DNA of 5,575 nucleotides from Candidatus Omnitrophota bacterium (GTDB lineage: Bacteria; Omnitrophota; Gorgyraeia; Gygaellales; Profunditerraquicolaceae): contig JAFGUY010000031.1 in the NCBI GenBank assembly GCA_016938245.1, forward strand, positions 1 through 5,575, in the 5' to 3' direction. A program made the translations under genes and the position numbers. The notes below the pieces were generated by a model, which saw nothing but the letters and a program-made list of their open reading frames with translations, made no database searches and was not told the origin of the DNA. Positions 1 to 4,903 of this stretch are shown here, in pieces (positions within the stretch are counted from its first letter, which is position 1; each line of letters begins with the position of its first letter).

Positions 1-30
1 ACGCTCTGATAAACGGGTATCTATACGCAT
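1..30 (-). CDS. Possible start of a further co-oriented gene (10 codons visible)
   Basis: An ATG at 30, twelve bases after the rplQ stop, opens a frame reading MRIDTRLSER to the window edge with no stop. The spacing and orientation fit another operon member. No Shine-Dalgarno sequence lies at a normal distance, so it would rely on coupling to rplQ or may be chance. Ten codons are too few to name a product. Confidence 0.25.
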   Translation of the reverse strand, partial: MRIDTRLSER

Positions 31-42
31 GAGATTTTAAGA

Positions 43-579
43 TTAAAGAGAATCTCTTTCTTTCTTAAAAATCTTCCTTATGCCTCCAAAGAATTTCTTG
101 GCAGGTTTTCTGGGAATATCCTTTTTCTCCTGAAGCTGAGGAGTTTTCTCTTCAGGGGACTTTTCAATCCTCTCTTCCGGGGCAGATTCTTTGGCCTTCT
201 TAGCCTTTTTGCGCTCTTTTATCTTCCTTTCGGTAAGCTCAAAAATAACTAGCTGGGCATTATCTCCCCTTCGCTGCTTTAAATTTATAATTCTGGTAAA
301 TCCGCTATCCCTTTTAGCAAAAAGAGGGCCAACTTCATTAAATAGAAAAGAGACTAATTTATGGGAACCCAAAATTTTAAAAGCTTCGCGTTTGGCACTT
401 AAGGTATTTTTTTTGGCTAAAGACACCAGTCTTTCTGTAATTGGCCTGACGGCCTTAGCCCTTGATATCGTAGTCCTAATCCCCTGATGAATCACCATAT
501 TTCTTGCAAGGCTCTTTAAAGTAGCCTTATGCCAGCTGGTAAAGCGGTTTAATTTAAATCTTTTGTCTGCGTGTCTCAT
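43..579 (-). CDS. rplQ: 50S ribosomal protein L17 (bL17) with long charged C-terminal extension
   Basis: L17 lies near the peptide exit tunnel on the 50S subunit. Residues 1-117 are the full conserved domain: MRHADKRFKLNR at the start, HKATLKSLARNMVIHQ (17-32), IRTTISRAKAVRPI (34-47), LFNEVGPLFAKRDSGFTRI (79-97) and RRGDNAQLVIFEL (103-115). The remaining 60 or so residues have no counterpart in the 127-residue E. coli protein. They are rich in Lys, Glu and Pro, likely disordered, and end in a short amphipathic-looking basic patch KKFFGGIRKIFKKERDSL (161-178). L17 tails vary widely among phyla, so this may be a lineage trait. The ATG is 4 bases after the rpoA stop, with AAGAAGG inside the rpoA 3' end as ribosome-binding site (9-base gap). 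Confidence 0.97.
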   Translation of the reverse strand: MRHADKRFKLNRFTSWHKATLKSLARNMVIHQGIRTTISRAKAVRPITERLVSLAKKNTLSAKREAFKILGSHKLVSFLFNEVGPLFAKRDSGFTRIINLKQRRGDNAQLVIFELTERKIKERKKAKKAKESAPEERIEKSPEEKTPQLQEKKDIPRKPAKKFFGGIRKIFKKERDSL

Positions 580-583
580 ATCT

Positions 584-1576
584 TTAAGCCTTCTTTAGTT
601 TTTTAAAATCTACCTGCATCCCTAAAGTTAAACCCATAACCATCAAAAGTTCCTTAATCTCGGTTAAAGATTTCTTACCGAAATTCTTAAAACTAAGCAT
701 CTCATCTTCTGTCTTCTTAACCAGATCCGCAATAATCTTAATGCCTGCTTCTCTTAAGCAATTTGAGCTTCTGACGGATAATTCAAGTTCAGAAATAGGG
801 AGCCTTAACTTCTCATAAAGAGTAGCCTCCTCCTTAGTCATCTCCGGCTCTTCTTCGGCAATATCTTCGGGTAACTGTCCGAAGTTAACAAAAATATCTA
901 AATGCCTCTGAAGTATATTCGAAGCATACAAAAGGGCATCCTTTGGGCTTATAGCCCCGTTAGTAAAAATCTCCGTGATAAGTTTATCGTAATCAGTCCT
1001 TTGGCCTACGCGGGTATTCTCTACAAAGAAATTAACCTTCTTTATAGGAGTAAATATGGCATCAACCGGTATTACCCCCAAAGCCTTCTCTTCCTTTTTG
1101 TTTAATTCTGCGGTTACATACCCGCGCCCGCGAGAAACCTCCATTTCGATATTTAGCTTAGTATCTTTTGTCAAGGTAGCTATATAAAGATCAGGATTGA
1201 TAATTTCTACGGTATCATCTGTTTCAATATCCTTGGCCTTTATTGCTCCTTTGGGCTTGGCAGTAATTGTTATAACCTTAGGAATTTTAGAGTGGGAATT
1301 TAAAACGAGGCTTTTAATATTAAGGATTAATTCCGGGACATCTTCGAGTAACCCCGGTATGGATGAGAATTCATGCGCTACGCCTGAAATTTTAATACTG
1401 GTTACAGCGCTTCCCTCAATAGAAGAAAGCAAAACCCTGCGTAATGAATTCCCTAAAGTAACTCCGTAACCGCGCTCAAAAGGCGCAGCAGAAAACTTGC
1501 CGTAAGTATTGGTATAGCTAGGTTCTTCACACTCTAACCTCTTTGGTAACTGAAAATCTCTCCATTTTATACCCAT
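584..1576 (-). CDS. rpoA: DNA-directed RNA polymerase subunit alpha
   Basis: Alpha dimerises to nucleate RNA polymerase assembly, and its C-terminal domain binds UP elements and activators. It has 330 residues, the normal bacterial size. The N-terminal domain carries ERGYGVTLGNSLRRVLLSS (34-52) with the RR pair (46-47) of the beta-contact surface, and VENTRVGQRTDYDKL (185-199). A flexible acidic linker (about 235-255, EDIAEEEPEMTKEE) leads to the CTD. There VRSSNCLREAGI (268-279) aligns R269, N272 and C273 with E. coli R265, N268 and C269, and NFGKKSLTEIKELL (298-311) is the second DNA-contacting helix-hairpin region. The start is firm: TAG lies in frame immediately before the ATG, and AGGAGG is 6 bases upstream. 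It ends 4 bases before rplQ. Confidence 0.99.
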   Translation of the reverse strand: MGIKWRDFQLPKRLECEEPSYTNTYGKFSAAPFERGYGVTLGNSLRRVLLSSIEGSAVTSIKISGVAHEFSSIPGLLEDVPELILNIKSLVLNSHSKIPKVITITAKPKGAIKAKDIETDDTVEIINPDLYIATLTKDTKLNIEMEVSRGRGYVTAELNKKEEKALGVIPVDAIFTPIKKVNFFVENTRVGQRTDYDKLITEIFTNGAISPKDALLYASNILQRHLDIFVNFGQLPEDIAEEEPEMTKEEATLYEKLRLPISELELSVRSSNCLREAGIKIIADLVKKTEDEMLSFKNFGKKSLTEIKELLMVMGLTLGMQVDFKKLKKA

Positions 1577-1582
1577 CTATTT

Positions 1583-1588
1583 CCTCCT
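1583..1588 (-). promoter_or_regulatory. Strong ribosome-binding site of rpoA
   Basis: AGGAGG, a full consensus Shine-Dalgarno, lies 6 bases before the rpoA ATG and is the strongest site in the window. It lies just downstream of the two inverted repeats of the rpsD-rpoA spacer and outside both of them. Confidence 0.85.
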
Positions 1589-1594
1589 CAATGA

Positions 1595-1637
1595 GCACAT
1601 AATTTACGAACACGAAATGTGAGTAAATTATAAGTGC
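1595..1637 (-). repeat. Long inverted repeat (RNA hairpin candidate) upstream of rpoA
   Basis: The arms 1599-1607 and 1623-1631 are a perfect 9-base inverted repeat (GTAAATTAT type). Past a 2-base bulge at 1632-1633, GCAC at 1595-1598 pairs with GTGC at 1634-1637. CAC/GTG at 1611-1613 and 1619-1621 can close the inner part. As RNA this gives about 13 outer plus 3 inner base pairs in the noncoding rpsD-rpoA gap. It is A/U-rich and no U-run follows, so it does not look like an intrinsic terminator. Possible roles are regulation, RNA processing or protection of the rpoA-rplQ mRNA; none is shown by the sequence. Confidence 0.6.
1627..1632 (-). promoter_or_regulatory. Possible -10 element for an internal rpoA promoter (weak)
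   Basis: A perfect TATAAT on the minus strand lies about 50 bases before the rpoA start. The -35 position, 17 bases upstream, reads only TTTCGG, and there is no extended -10 TG. A/T-rich spacers produce such matches by chance and this one also forms part of an inverted-repeat arm, so the call is tentative. Confidence 0.2.
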
Positions 1638-1644
1638 GACTTGA

Positions 1645-1668
1645 TCCCGCCGAAAACACAAGGCGGAA
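1645..1668 (-). repeat. Short GC-rich hairpin candidate just after rpsD
   Basis: On the minus strand TTCCGCC (1668-1662) and GGCGGGA (1651-1645) can form a 7-base-pair stem with one G-U pair and a 10-base loop. It starts 8 bases after the rpsD stop. No T-run follows it, so it is not a standard rho-independent terminator. It might pause transcription or protect the rpsD 3' end. Confidence 0.5.
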
Positions 1669-1676
1669 TATAAAAC

Positions 1677-2312
1677 CTACTTAGAATACAACTCGACTAT
1701 AAGCTGTTCTTGAATATTCTGCTGGATATCGTCTTTTTCAGGGAGCCTTAAAACTTTAGCAGATAAATCCGCCGCCCTAAATTCTAACCAGCTAGGAATA
1801 CTTCTTTCTTTAGAAAGCTCTAAATTGTCTTTAATCTTAACTAAGGCTTTATCTTTAGCCTTAACCTGAACTAGGTCATCTTTGCTTATTAAAAAAGAGG
1901 GTATATTTACCCTTCTTGAGTTAACCAAGATAAAATTATGCCTCACTACTTGCCTAGCCTGCGACCTTGATACGCCTAAACCCATACGGAAAACCACATT
2001 ATCCAGCCTTCTCTCTAAAAGCTGAAGAAGCACTTTACCGGTAACGCCTTTTGATCTTGAGGCAATCTTAAAATACTTACGGAATTGTTTCTCTAAGACG
2101 CCGTATGTCCTTTTAACCTTCTGCTTTTCTCTTAACTGCAGGCCGTAGTTAGAAAACTTCTGCCTTTTGCCCTTTCCTTCTCCGTGCTGGCCAGGGGCAT
2201 AGGGCCTCTTATTAACCGGGCATTTTTCAGTATTACACTTCGTACCTTTTAAGAAAAGCTTTTCTCCCTGCCTACGGCAAAGCCTGCAGACTGCATCGAT
2301 ATAACGCGCCAT
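1677..2312 (-). CDS. rpsD: 30S ribosomal protein S4 (uS4), zinc-binding form
   Basis: S4 is a primary 16S-binding protein that starts 30S assembly and forms part of the mRNA entry helicase site. The 211 residues are close to E. coli (206) and Thermus (209). Four cysteines at C9, C12, C26 and C31 match the zinc-finger positions known from Thermus S4, so this is a 'C+' S4. The S4 RNA-binding domain spans about 98-160 (RRLDNVVFRMGLGVSRSQARQ...). A conserved C-terminal SWLEF motif follows. S4 is the autoregulator of the alpha operon in E. coli and of its own gene in Bacillus; whether it regulates here cannot be told. The start has AGGAG at 2323-2327, ten bases away and inside the rpsK 3' end. It is followed by the cluster's only long spacer. 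Confidence 0.98.
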   Translation of the reverse strand: MARYIDAVCRLCRRQGEKLFLKGTKCNTEKCPVNKRPYAPGQHGEGKGKRQKFSNYGLQLREKQKVKRTYGVLEKQFRKYFKIASRSKGVTGKVLLQLLERRLDNVVFRMGLGVSRSQARQVVRHNFILVNSRRVNIPSFLISKDDLVQVKAKDKALVKIKDNLELSKERSIPSWLEFRAADLSAKVLRLPEKDDIQQNIQEQLIVELYSK

Positions 2313-2315
2313 AAA

Positions 2316-2705
2316 TTACACTCTCCTTTTCTTCTTAGGCCGACACCCGTTATGCGGGATAGGAGTTACGTCTTTGATTAAAGTTATGATAAGGCCCGCG
2401 GCCTGAAGCGCCCTGATAGCAGATTCTCTCCCAAACCCCGGCCCCTTAACACGCACTTCAACTTCTTTTAAACCGATATCTTTTGCCTTCCTGGCAGCAT
2501 CTGATGCAGCTATCTGGGCAGCAAAAGGAGTGGACTTCTTTGCTCCGCTGTAACCTACAATACCGGGAGCAGACCAGACTAAGACATTTCCCTGTTTATC
2601 AGTTATAGTAACAATCGTGTTATTAAAACTTGCCTGAATATGAGCAATACCGGAAGTTACCCCTCTAGCTATCTTCTTCTTTTTTGCCTTTTCTTTTGTG
2701 GCCAT
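2316..2705 (-). CDS. rpsK: 30S ribosomal protein S11 (uS11)
   Basis: S11 lies on the 30S platform, near the mRNA E-site path, and binds 16S rRNA together with S18 and S21 where present. The 129 residues match the usual 125-130. Recognised motifs are GIAHIQASFNNTIVTITDKQGN (19-40), WSAPGIVGYSGAKKSTPFAAQIAA (44-67), VRVKGPGFGRESAIRAL (84-100) and the terminal TPIPHNGCRPKKKRRV (114-129). The Lys-rich N-terminal 13 residues are a normal flexible tail. The ATG is preceded by AGGGGGAA, a Shine-Dalgarno in the 12-base gap after rpsM. The 3' end overlaps the ribosome-binding site of rpsD. Confidence 0.98.
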   Translation of the reverse strand: MATKEKAKKKKIARGVTSGIAHIQASFNNTIVTITDKQGNVLVWSAPGIVGYSGAKKSTPFAAQIAASDAARKAKDIGLKEVEVRVKGPGFGRESAIRALQAAGLIITLIKDVTPIPHNGCRPKKKRRV

Positions 2706-2717
2706 TAATTCCCCCTG

Positions 2718-3125
2718 TTATTTCGCTGGCTTTGCCGCCTTTGCCGGCTCTGCTTTCTTAACTATTGCCATAGTACCTTTGCGGGGGCCTTTACGGGTAC
2801 GCGCATTAGTACGCGTACGCTGGCCCCTTGCCGGTAAACCCTTTCTATGCCTTGAACCTCTCCAAGAACCTATATCCATAAGCCTCTTGATATTCTGTGA
2901 AATATCCCGGCGAAGGTCGCCTTCAACTCTTAAAGCCCCTTTCTGCAGCATATTGGTTATACGCGCTATCTCTTCTTCGGTTAAATCCTTTGCCCGCTTA
3001 CCAGGATCGATATTAATCTCCTTAAGTAGATTAGCGGATGTAACCCTGCCGATACCGTATAAATATGTAAGCGATATTTCAATTCTTTTTTCTTTAGGTA
3101 TATCAACACCAAAAATCCTCGGCAT
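2718..3125 (-). CDS. rpsM: 30S ribosomal protein S13 (uS13)
   Basis: S13 sits in the 30S head, contacts S19 and forms bridges to the 50S subunit and P-site tRNA. The 135 residues include the N-terminal MPRIFGVDIPKEKRIEISLT, the helix-two-turn-helix with YLYGIGRVTSANLL (about 21-34), and the basic C-terminal segment SWRGSRHRKGLPARGQRTRT...ARTRKGPRKG (88-117) that threads toward tRNA. The start is taken as the ATG at 3125, not the adjacent in-frame TTG at 3128. The ATG gives the family N-terminus and lies 7 bases from the Shine-Dalgarno at 3133-3138, whereas the TTG would leave only 4. The C-terminus is about 15 residues longer than the E. coli protein and ends in PAK-AAK-PAK, encoded by a 9-base tandem repeat. 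Twelve bases separate it from rpsK. Confidence 0.98.
   Translation of the reverse strand: MPRIFGVDIPKEKRIEISLTYLYGIGRVTSANLLKEINIDPGKRAKDLTEEEIARITNMLQKGALRVEGDLRRDISQNIKRLMDIGSWRGSRHRKGLPARGQRTRTNARTRKGPRKGTMAIVKKAEPAKAAKPAK
2721..2747 (-). repeat. Three imperfect 9-base tandem units at the 3' end of rpsM
   Basis: Units at 2739-2747, 2730-2738 and 2721-2729 encode PAK, AAK and PAK, the last nine residues of S13, directly before the stop. The first two differ at one base and the third is more diverged. This looks like slippage or duplication expansion of a basic tail that is not under tight constraint. Confidence 0.8.
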
Positions 3126-3132
3126 CAAAACT

Positions 3133-3138
3133 CTCCTT
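3133..3138 (-). promoter_or_regulatory. Ribosome-binding site of rpsM that decides its start
   Basis: AAGGAG on the minus strand lies 7 bases before the ATG at 3125 and only 4 before the in-frame TTG at 3128. The spacing, together with the S13 family N-terminus MPRI, favours the ATG. Confidence 0.85.
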
Positions 3139-3156
3139 TATTATCGTTAATTTCAG

Positions 3157-3270
3157 CTATCCCTGTCTCTGCTTATGCTTAGGGCTAGAGCAAATTACCC
3201 TGATTATTCCCCGCCTCTTGACAATTTTGCACTTATCGCAAATCTTCTTTACCGATGCTTTTACTTTCAC
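3157..3270 (-). CDS. rpmJ: 50S ribosomal protein L36 (bL36), zinc-binding form, GTG start
   Basis: L36 is a tiny late-assembling protein of the large subunit that contacts 23S rRNA. Translating the gap between infA and rpsM on the minus strand from the GTG at 3270 gives a 37-residue protein starting MKVKASVKKICDKCK and ending in TAG at 3159-3157. This is the standard L36 length. It keeps the zinc ribbon C11, C14, C27, H32, the 'C+' form, and the family ending SSPKHKQRQG. GTG is supported by GGAGG at 3284-3280, nine bases upstream, and by the N-terminus MKVKxSVKxxC, which aligns from this codon. The gene is short and non-ATG, so automated calling easily misses it. It follows infA by 16 bases and precedes rpsM by 31. 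Confidence 0.97.
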   Translation of the reverse strand: MKVKASVKKICDKCKIVKRRGIIRVICSSPKHKQRQG

Positions 3271-3279
3271 CCCGTTAGG

Positions 3280-3284
3280 CCTCC
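3280..3284 (-). promoter_or_regulatory. Ribosome-binding site of rpmJ supporting the GTG start
   Basis: GGAGG on the minus strand, 9 bases before the GTG at 3270, sits within the 16-base infA-rpmJ gap just after the infA stop. It supports translation of the short rpmJ frame from GTG. Confidence 0.85.
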
Positions 3285-3286
3285 GA

Positions 3287-3505
3287 TTATTTAACCCTGA
3301 AGGTTATCCTACCCCTGCTTAAATCATAAGGGGATAGTTCCAATTTTACTTTATCTCCGGGAAGTATCCTGATAAAATTCATGCGCATCTTTCCTGAAAC
3401 ATGCGCCAAGACAACATGCCCATTCTCAAGCTCCACCTTGAACATAGCATTCGGAAGCGCCTCTAAAATTTTACCCTCGGTTTCTATAAGCTCTTCTTTA
3501 GGCAT
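3287..3505 (-). CDS. infA: Translation initiation factor IF-1
   Basis: IF-1 is a single OB-fold protein that binds the 30S A site during initiation, assisting IF-2 and IF-3. The 72-residue length is exactly the usual bacterial size. The signature runs ALPNAMFKVELENGH (about 16-30), then HVSGKMRMNFIRILPGDKV (35-53) and LSPYDLSRGRITFRVK (57-72), nearly identical in pattern to well-studied IF-1 proteins. The ATG is 2 bases after the map TAA. The nearest purine-rich stretch, GAAGG, ends about 16 bases upstream inside map, too far for a normal Shine-Dalgarno contact, so initiation is probably coupled to map termination. It lies 16 bases ahead of rpmJ, the usual infA-rpmJ pairing. Confidence 0.98.
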   Translation of the reverse strand: MPKEELIETEGKILEALPNAMFKVELENGHVVLAHVSGKMRMNFIRILPGDKVKLELSPYDLSRGRITFRVK

Positions 3506-3507
3506 AA

Positions 3508-4251
3508 TTAATTAGTCAATACCTTCGGCCCTTCTTCGGTAATAGCCACTGTATGTTCAAAGTGCGCCGAAGGAAGCCTGTCTTTTGTTACGGCGGTCCA
3601 TCCGTTAGGTAAGATCTCTGCCTCCCAATTGCCCATATTAATCATCGGCTCAATGGCAAATACCATACCGTTTTCTAATACCGGGCCCTGATGAGGCTTA
3701 CCAAAATTAGGAATTTCAGGTTCTTCATGGAGGCTTAATCCTATGCCATGGCCTACAAATTGCCTGACCACTGAGAATCCGTTTTCCCCGACAAAATCCT
3801 CAATCCTGCTTGATATATCCGAAAGCCTATTTCCTATCCTGGCCTCTTTTATAGCTTCGTCTAAAGCCATCCGGGATACTTCAACTAACCTTTTAACTTG
3901 AGGATTTATATTACCTACGGGCAATGTAACAGCTGCATCGGTAAAATAACCGGAGTATTTTATCCCCAAATCAATACCTATAATATCCCCGTCTAAAAGC
4001 CTTCTTTTTCCCGGGATACCATGCACAATCTCTTCGTTTACAGAAGTACAAACCGAAGACGGAAAACCTTTATAACCTTTAAAAGCCGGCTTAGCCCTTT
4101 CTTTAAGTATAAGGGATTCGGCAAGGCTATCAATTTCACAGGTTAAAATCCCGGGCTTAACAATTTCCTTCAGTCTCCTCATTACCCTACTTAAGATTTC
4201 TCCGGATAAACAAAGCATCTTAATCTGCTCTTTGGACTTTAAAGGTATCAT
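3508..4251 (-). CDS. map: Methionine aminopeptidase, type I
   Basis: This enzyme removes the initiator Met from nascent proteins whose second residue is small, after deformylation, near the ribosome exit. The 247-residue pita-bread-fold protein has no N-terminal zinc-finger extension, so it is the short E. coli-like class (MetAP1a). All five metal ligands are seen: D94 (IGIDLG), D105 (FTDAA), H168 (VGHGIG), E201 (IEPM) and E232 (FEHT). The substrate-contacting histidines H77 (VHGIP) and H175 (LHEEPEIPNFG) are also present, so the enzyme should be active. The start, MIPLKSKEQIKML, matches the family. It begins 4 bases after the adk TAA and has no purine-rich Shine-Dalgarno sequence, which suggests translational coupling or reinitiation from adk. 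It ends 2 bases before infA. Confidence 0.98.
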   Translation of the reverse strand: MIPLKSKEQIKMLCLSGEILSRVMRRLKEIVKPGILTCEIDSLAESLILKERAKPAFKGYKGFPSSVCTSVNEEIVHGIPGKRRLLDGDIIGIDLGIKYSGYFTDAAVTLPVGNINPQVKRLVEVSRMALDEAIKEARIGNRLSDISSRIEDFVGENGFSVVRQFVGHGIGLSLHEEPEIPNFGKPHQGPVLENGMVFAIEPMINMGNWEAEILPNGWTAVTKDRLPSAHFEHTVAITEEGPKVLTN

Positions 4252-4255
4252 ACCG

Positions 4256-4903
4256 TTATTTAATTAAAGCAATTATTTGATTAAGCACAACATTTGCATC
4301 GCCATCCGCATCTAAACGATACAACTTATCCTGTTTCTTATAATAATCTATTAGATCAGCAACTTCTTTCTTGTAAACTTCGAGGCGCTTTTTTATTGTC
4401 TCTACCTTATCGTCGCTTCTCTGATAAAGCGAACTGCCGCATCTGTCGCAAAACCCTTCTTTCTTAGGAGGCAAATTCTTTATATGAAAATTAGCGCCGC
4501 ACTTAGAGCAGACAAGCCGTCCTGAAAGCCTTTGGATAATTACGCTTTCGCTTGAATCAAGGTAAACAACAAAATCTATGTTTATTCCTCTTTGAGAAAT
4601 AATTTCTTCTAACGTCTTTGCCTGCGCAAGGTTCCTGGGGTAGCCATCAAGTATAAAGCCTTGGCTTACATCTTCTTTAACAAACCTTTCGCTTAACATC
4701 CTAGCCATAAGCTCATCCGGGACAAGCAGGCCGCGTTCCATAAAACTTTTTGCCTCTACGCCTAAAGCCGTTGAGTCCTTAACATTTTGCCTTAAGATAT
4801 CTCCGGTAGATACGTGAGGGACCGGGACCCTAAGATTTTCTGCTAAGACTTTAGCCTGTGTGCCTTTGCCTGCGCCGGGAGGCCCTAATAGGATAATCCG
4901 CAT
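4256..4903 (-). CDS. adk: Adenylate kinase, long form with zinc-type LID
   Basis: Adk catalyses ATP + AMP = 2 ADP in the cytosol and balances adenylate pools. The protein has 215 residues, typical of the long bacterial form. Motifs: P-loop GPPGAGKGT (7-15); AMP-binding STGDILR (32-38); DGYPR (86-90), usually DGFPR, so a conservative Phe to Tyr change; RLSGR (125-129); a LID with four cysteines C132, C135, C152 and C155 (CxxC-x16-CxxC), the structural zinc site of Gram-positive and thermophile-type enzymes; then QRSDD (161-165) and KKRL (171-174) carrying the catalytic arginines. The start overlaps the secY stop by one base. AGGAG at 4907-4911 lies only 3 bases from the ATG, so GAGAGG slightly further upstream (9-base gap) may be the real ribosome-binding contact, or translation is coupled to secY. 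Placement between secY and map is the common ancestral arrangement. Confidence 0.98.
   Translation of the reverse strand: MRIILLGPPGAGKGTQAKVLAENLRVPVPHVSTGDILRQNVKDSTALGVEAKSFMERGLLVPDELMARMLSERFVKEDVSQGFILDGYPRNLAQAKTLEEIISQRGINIDFVVYLDSSESVIIQRLSGRLVCSKCGANFHIKNLPPKKEGFCDRCGSSLYQRSDDKVETIKKRLEVYKKEVADLIDYYKKQDKLYRLDADGDANVVLNQIIALIK

Noticed and set aside
8..21. GATA...TATC mini stem in the last bases after rplQ
   Set aside because: Four base pairs, A/T-rich and without a T-run: not enough for a terminator or regulatory hairpin.
1577..1600. Seven-codon frame MCSLRRK ending in TAG directly before the rpoA ATG
   Set aside because: It has no ribosome-binding site of its own, is very short, and its codons coincide with the rpoA Shine-Dalgarno. 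A leader peptide cannot be supported.
2698..3150. A 150-codon plus-strand reading frame opposite rpsM
   Set aside because: It is fully antisense to S13, which has unmistakable family motifs, and its translation shows no domain. The same holds for the plus-strand frames at 191-487, 902-1105 and 1197-1469 opposite rplQ and rpoA.
3126..3156. E. coli-like S4-binding pseudoknot upstream of rpsM
   Set aside because: The rpmJ-rpsM gap is only 31 bases and shows no pairing beyond the Shine-Dalgarno. The E. coli-type alpha-operon leader is much longer and is not recognisable here.
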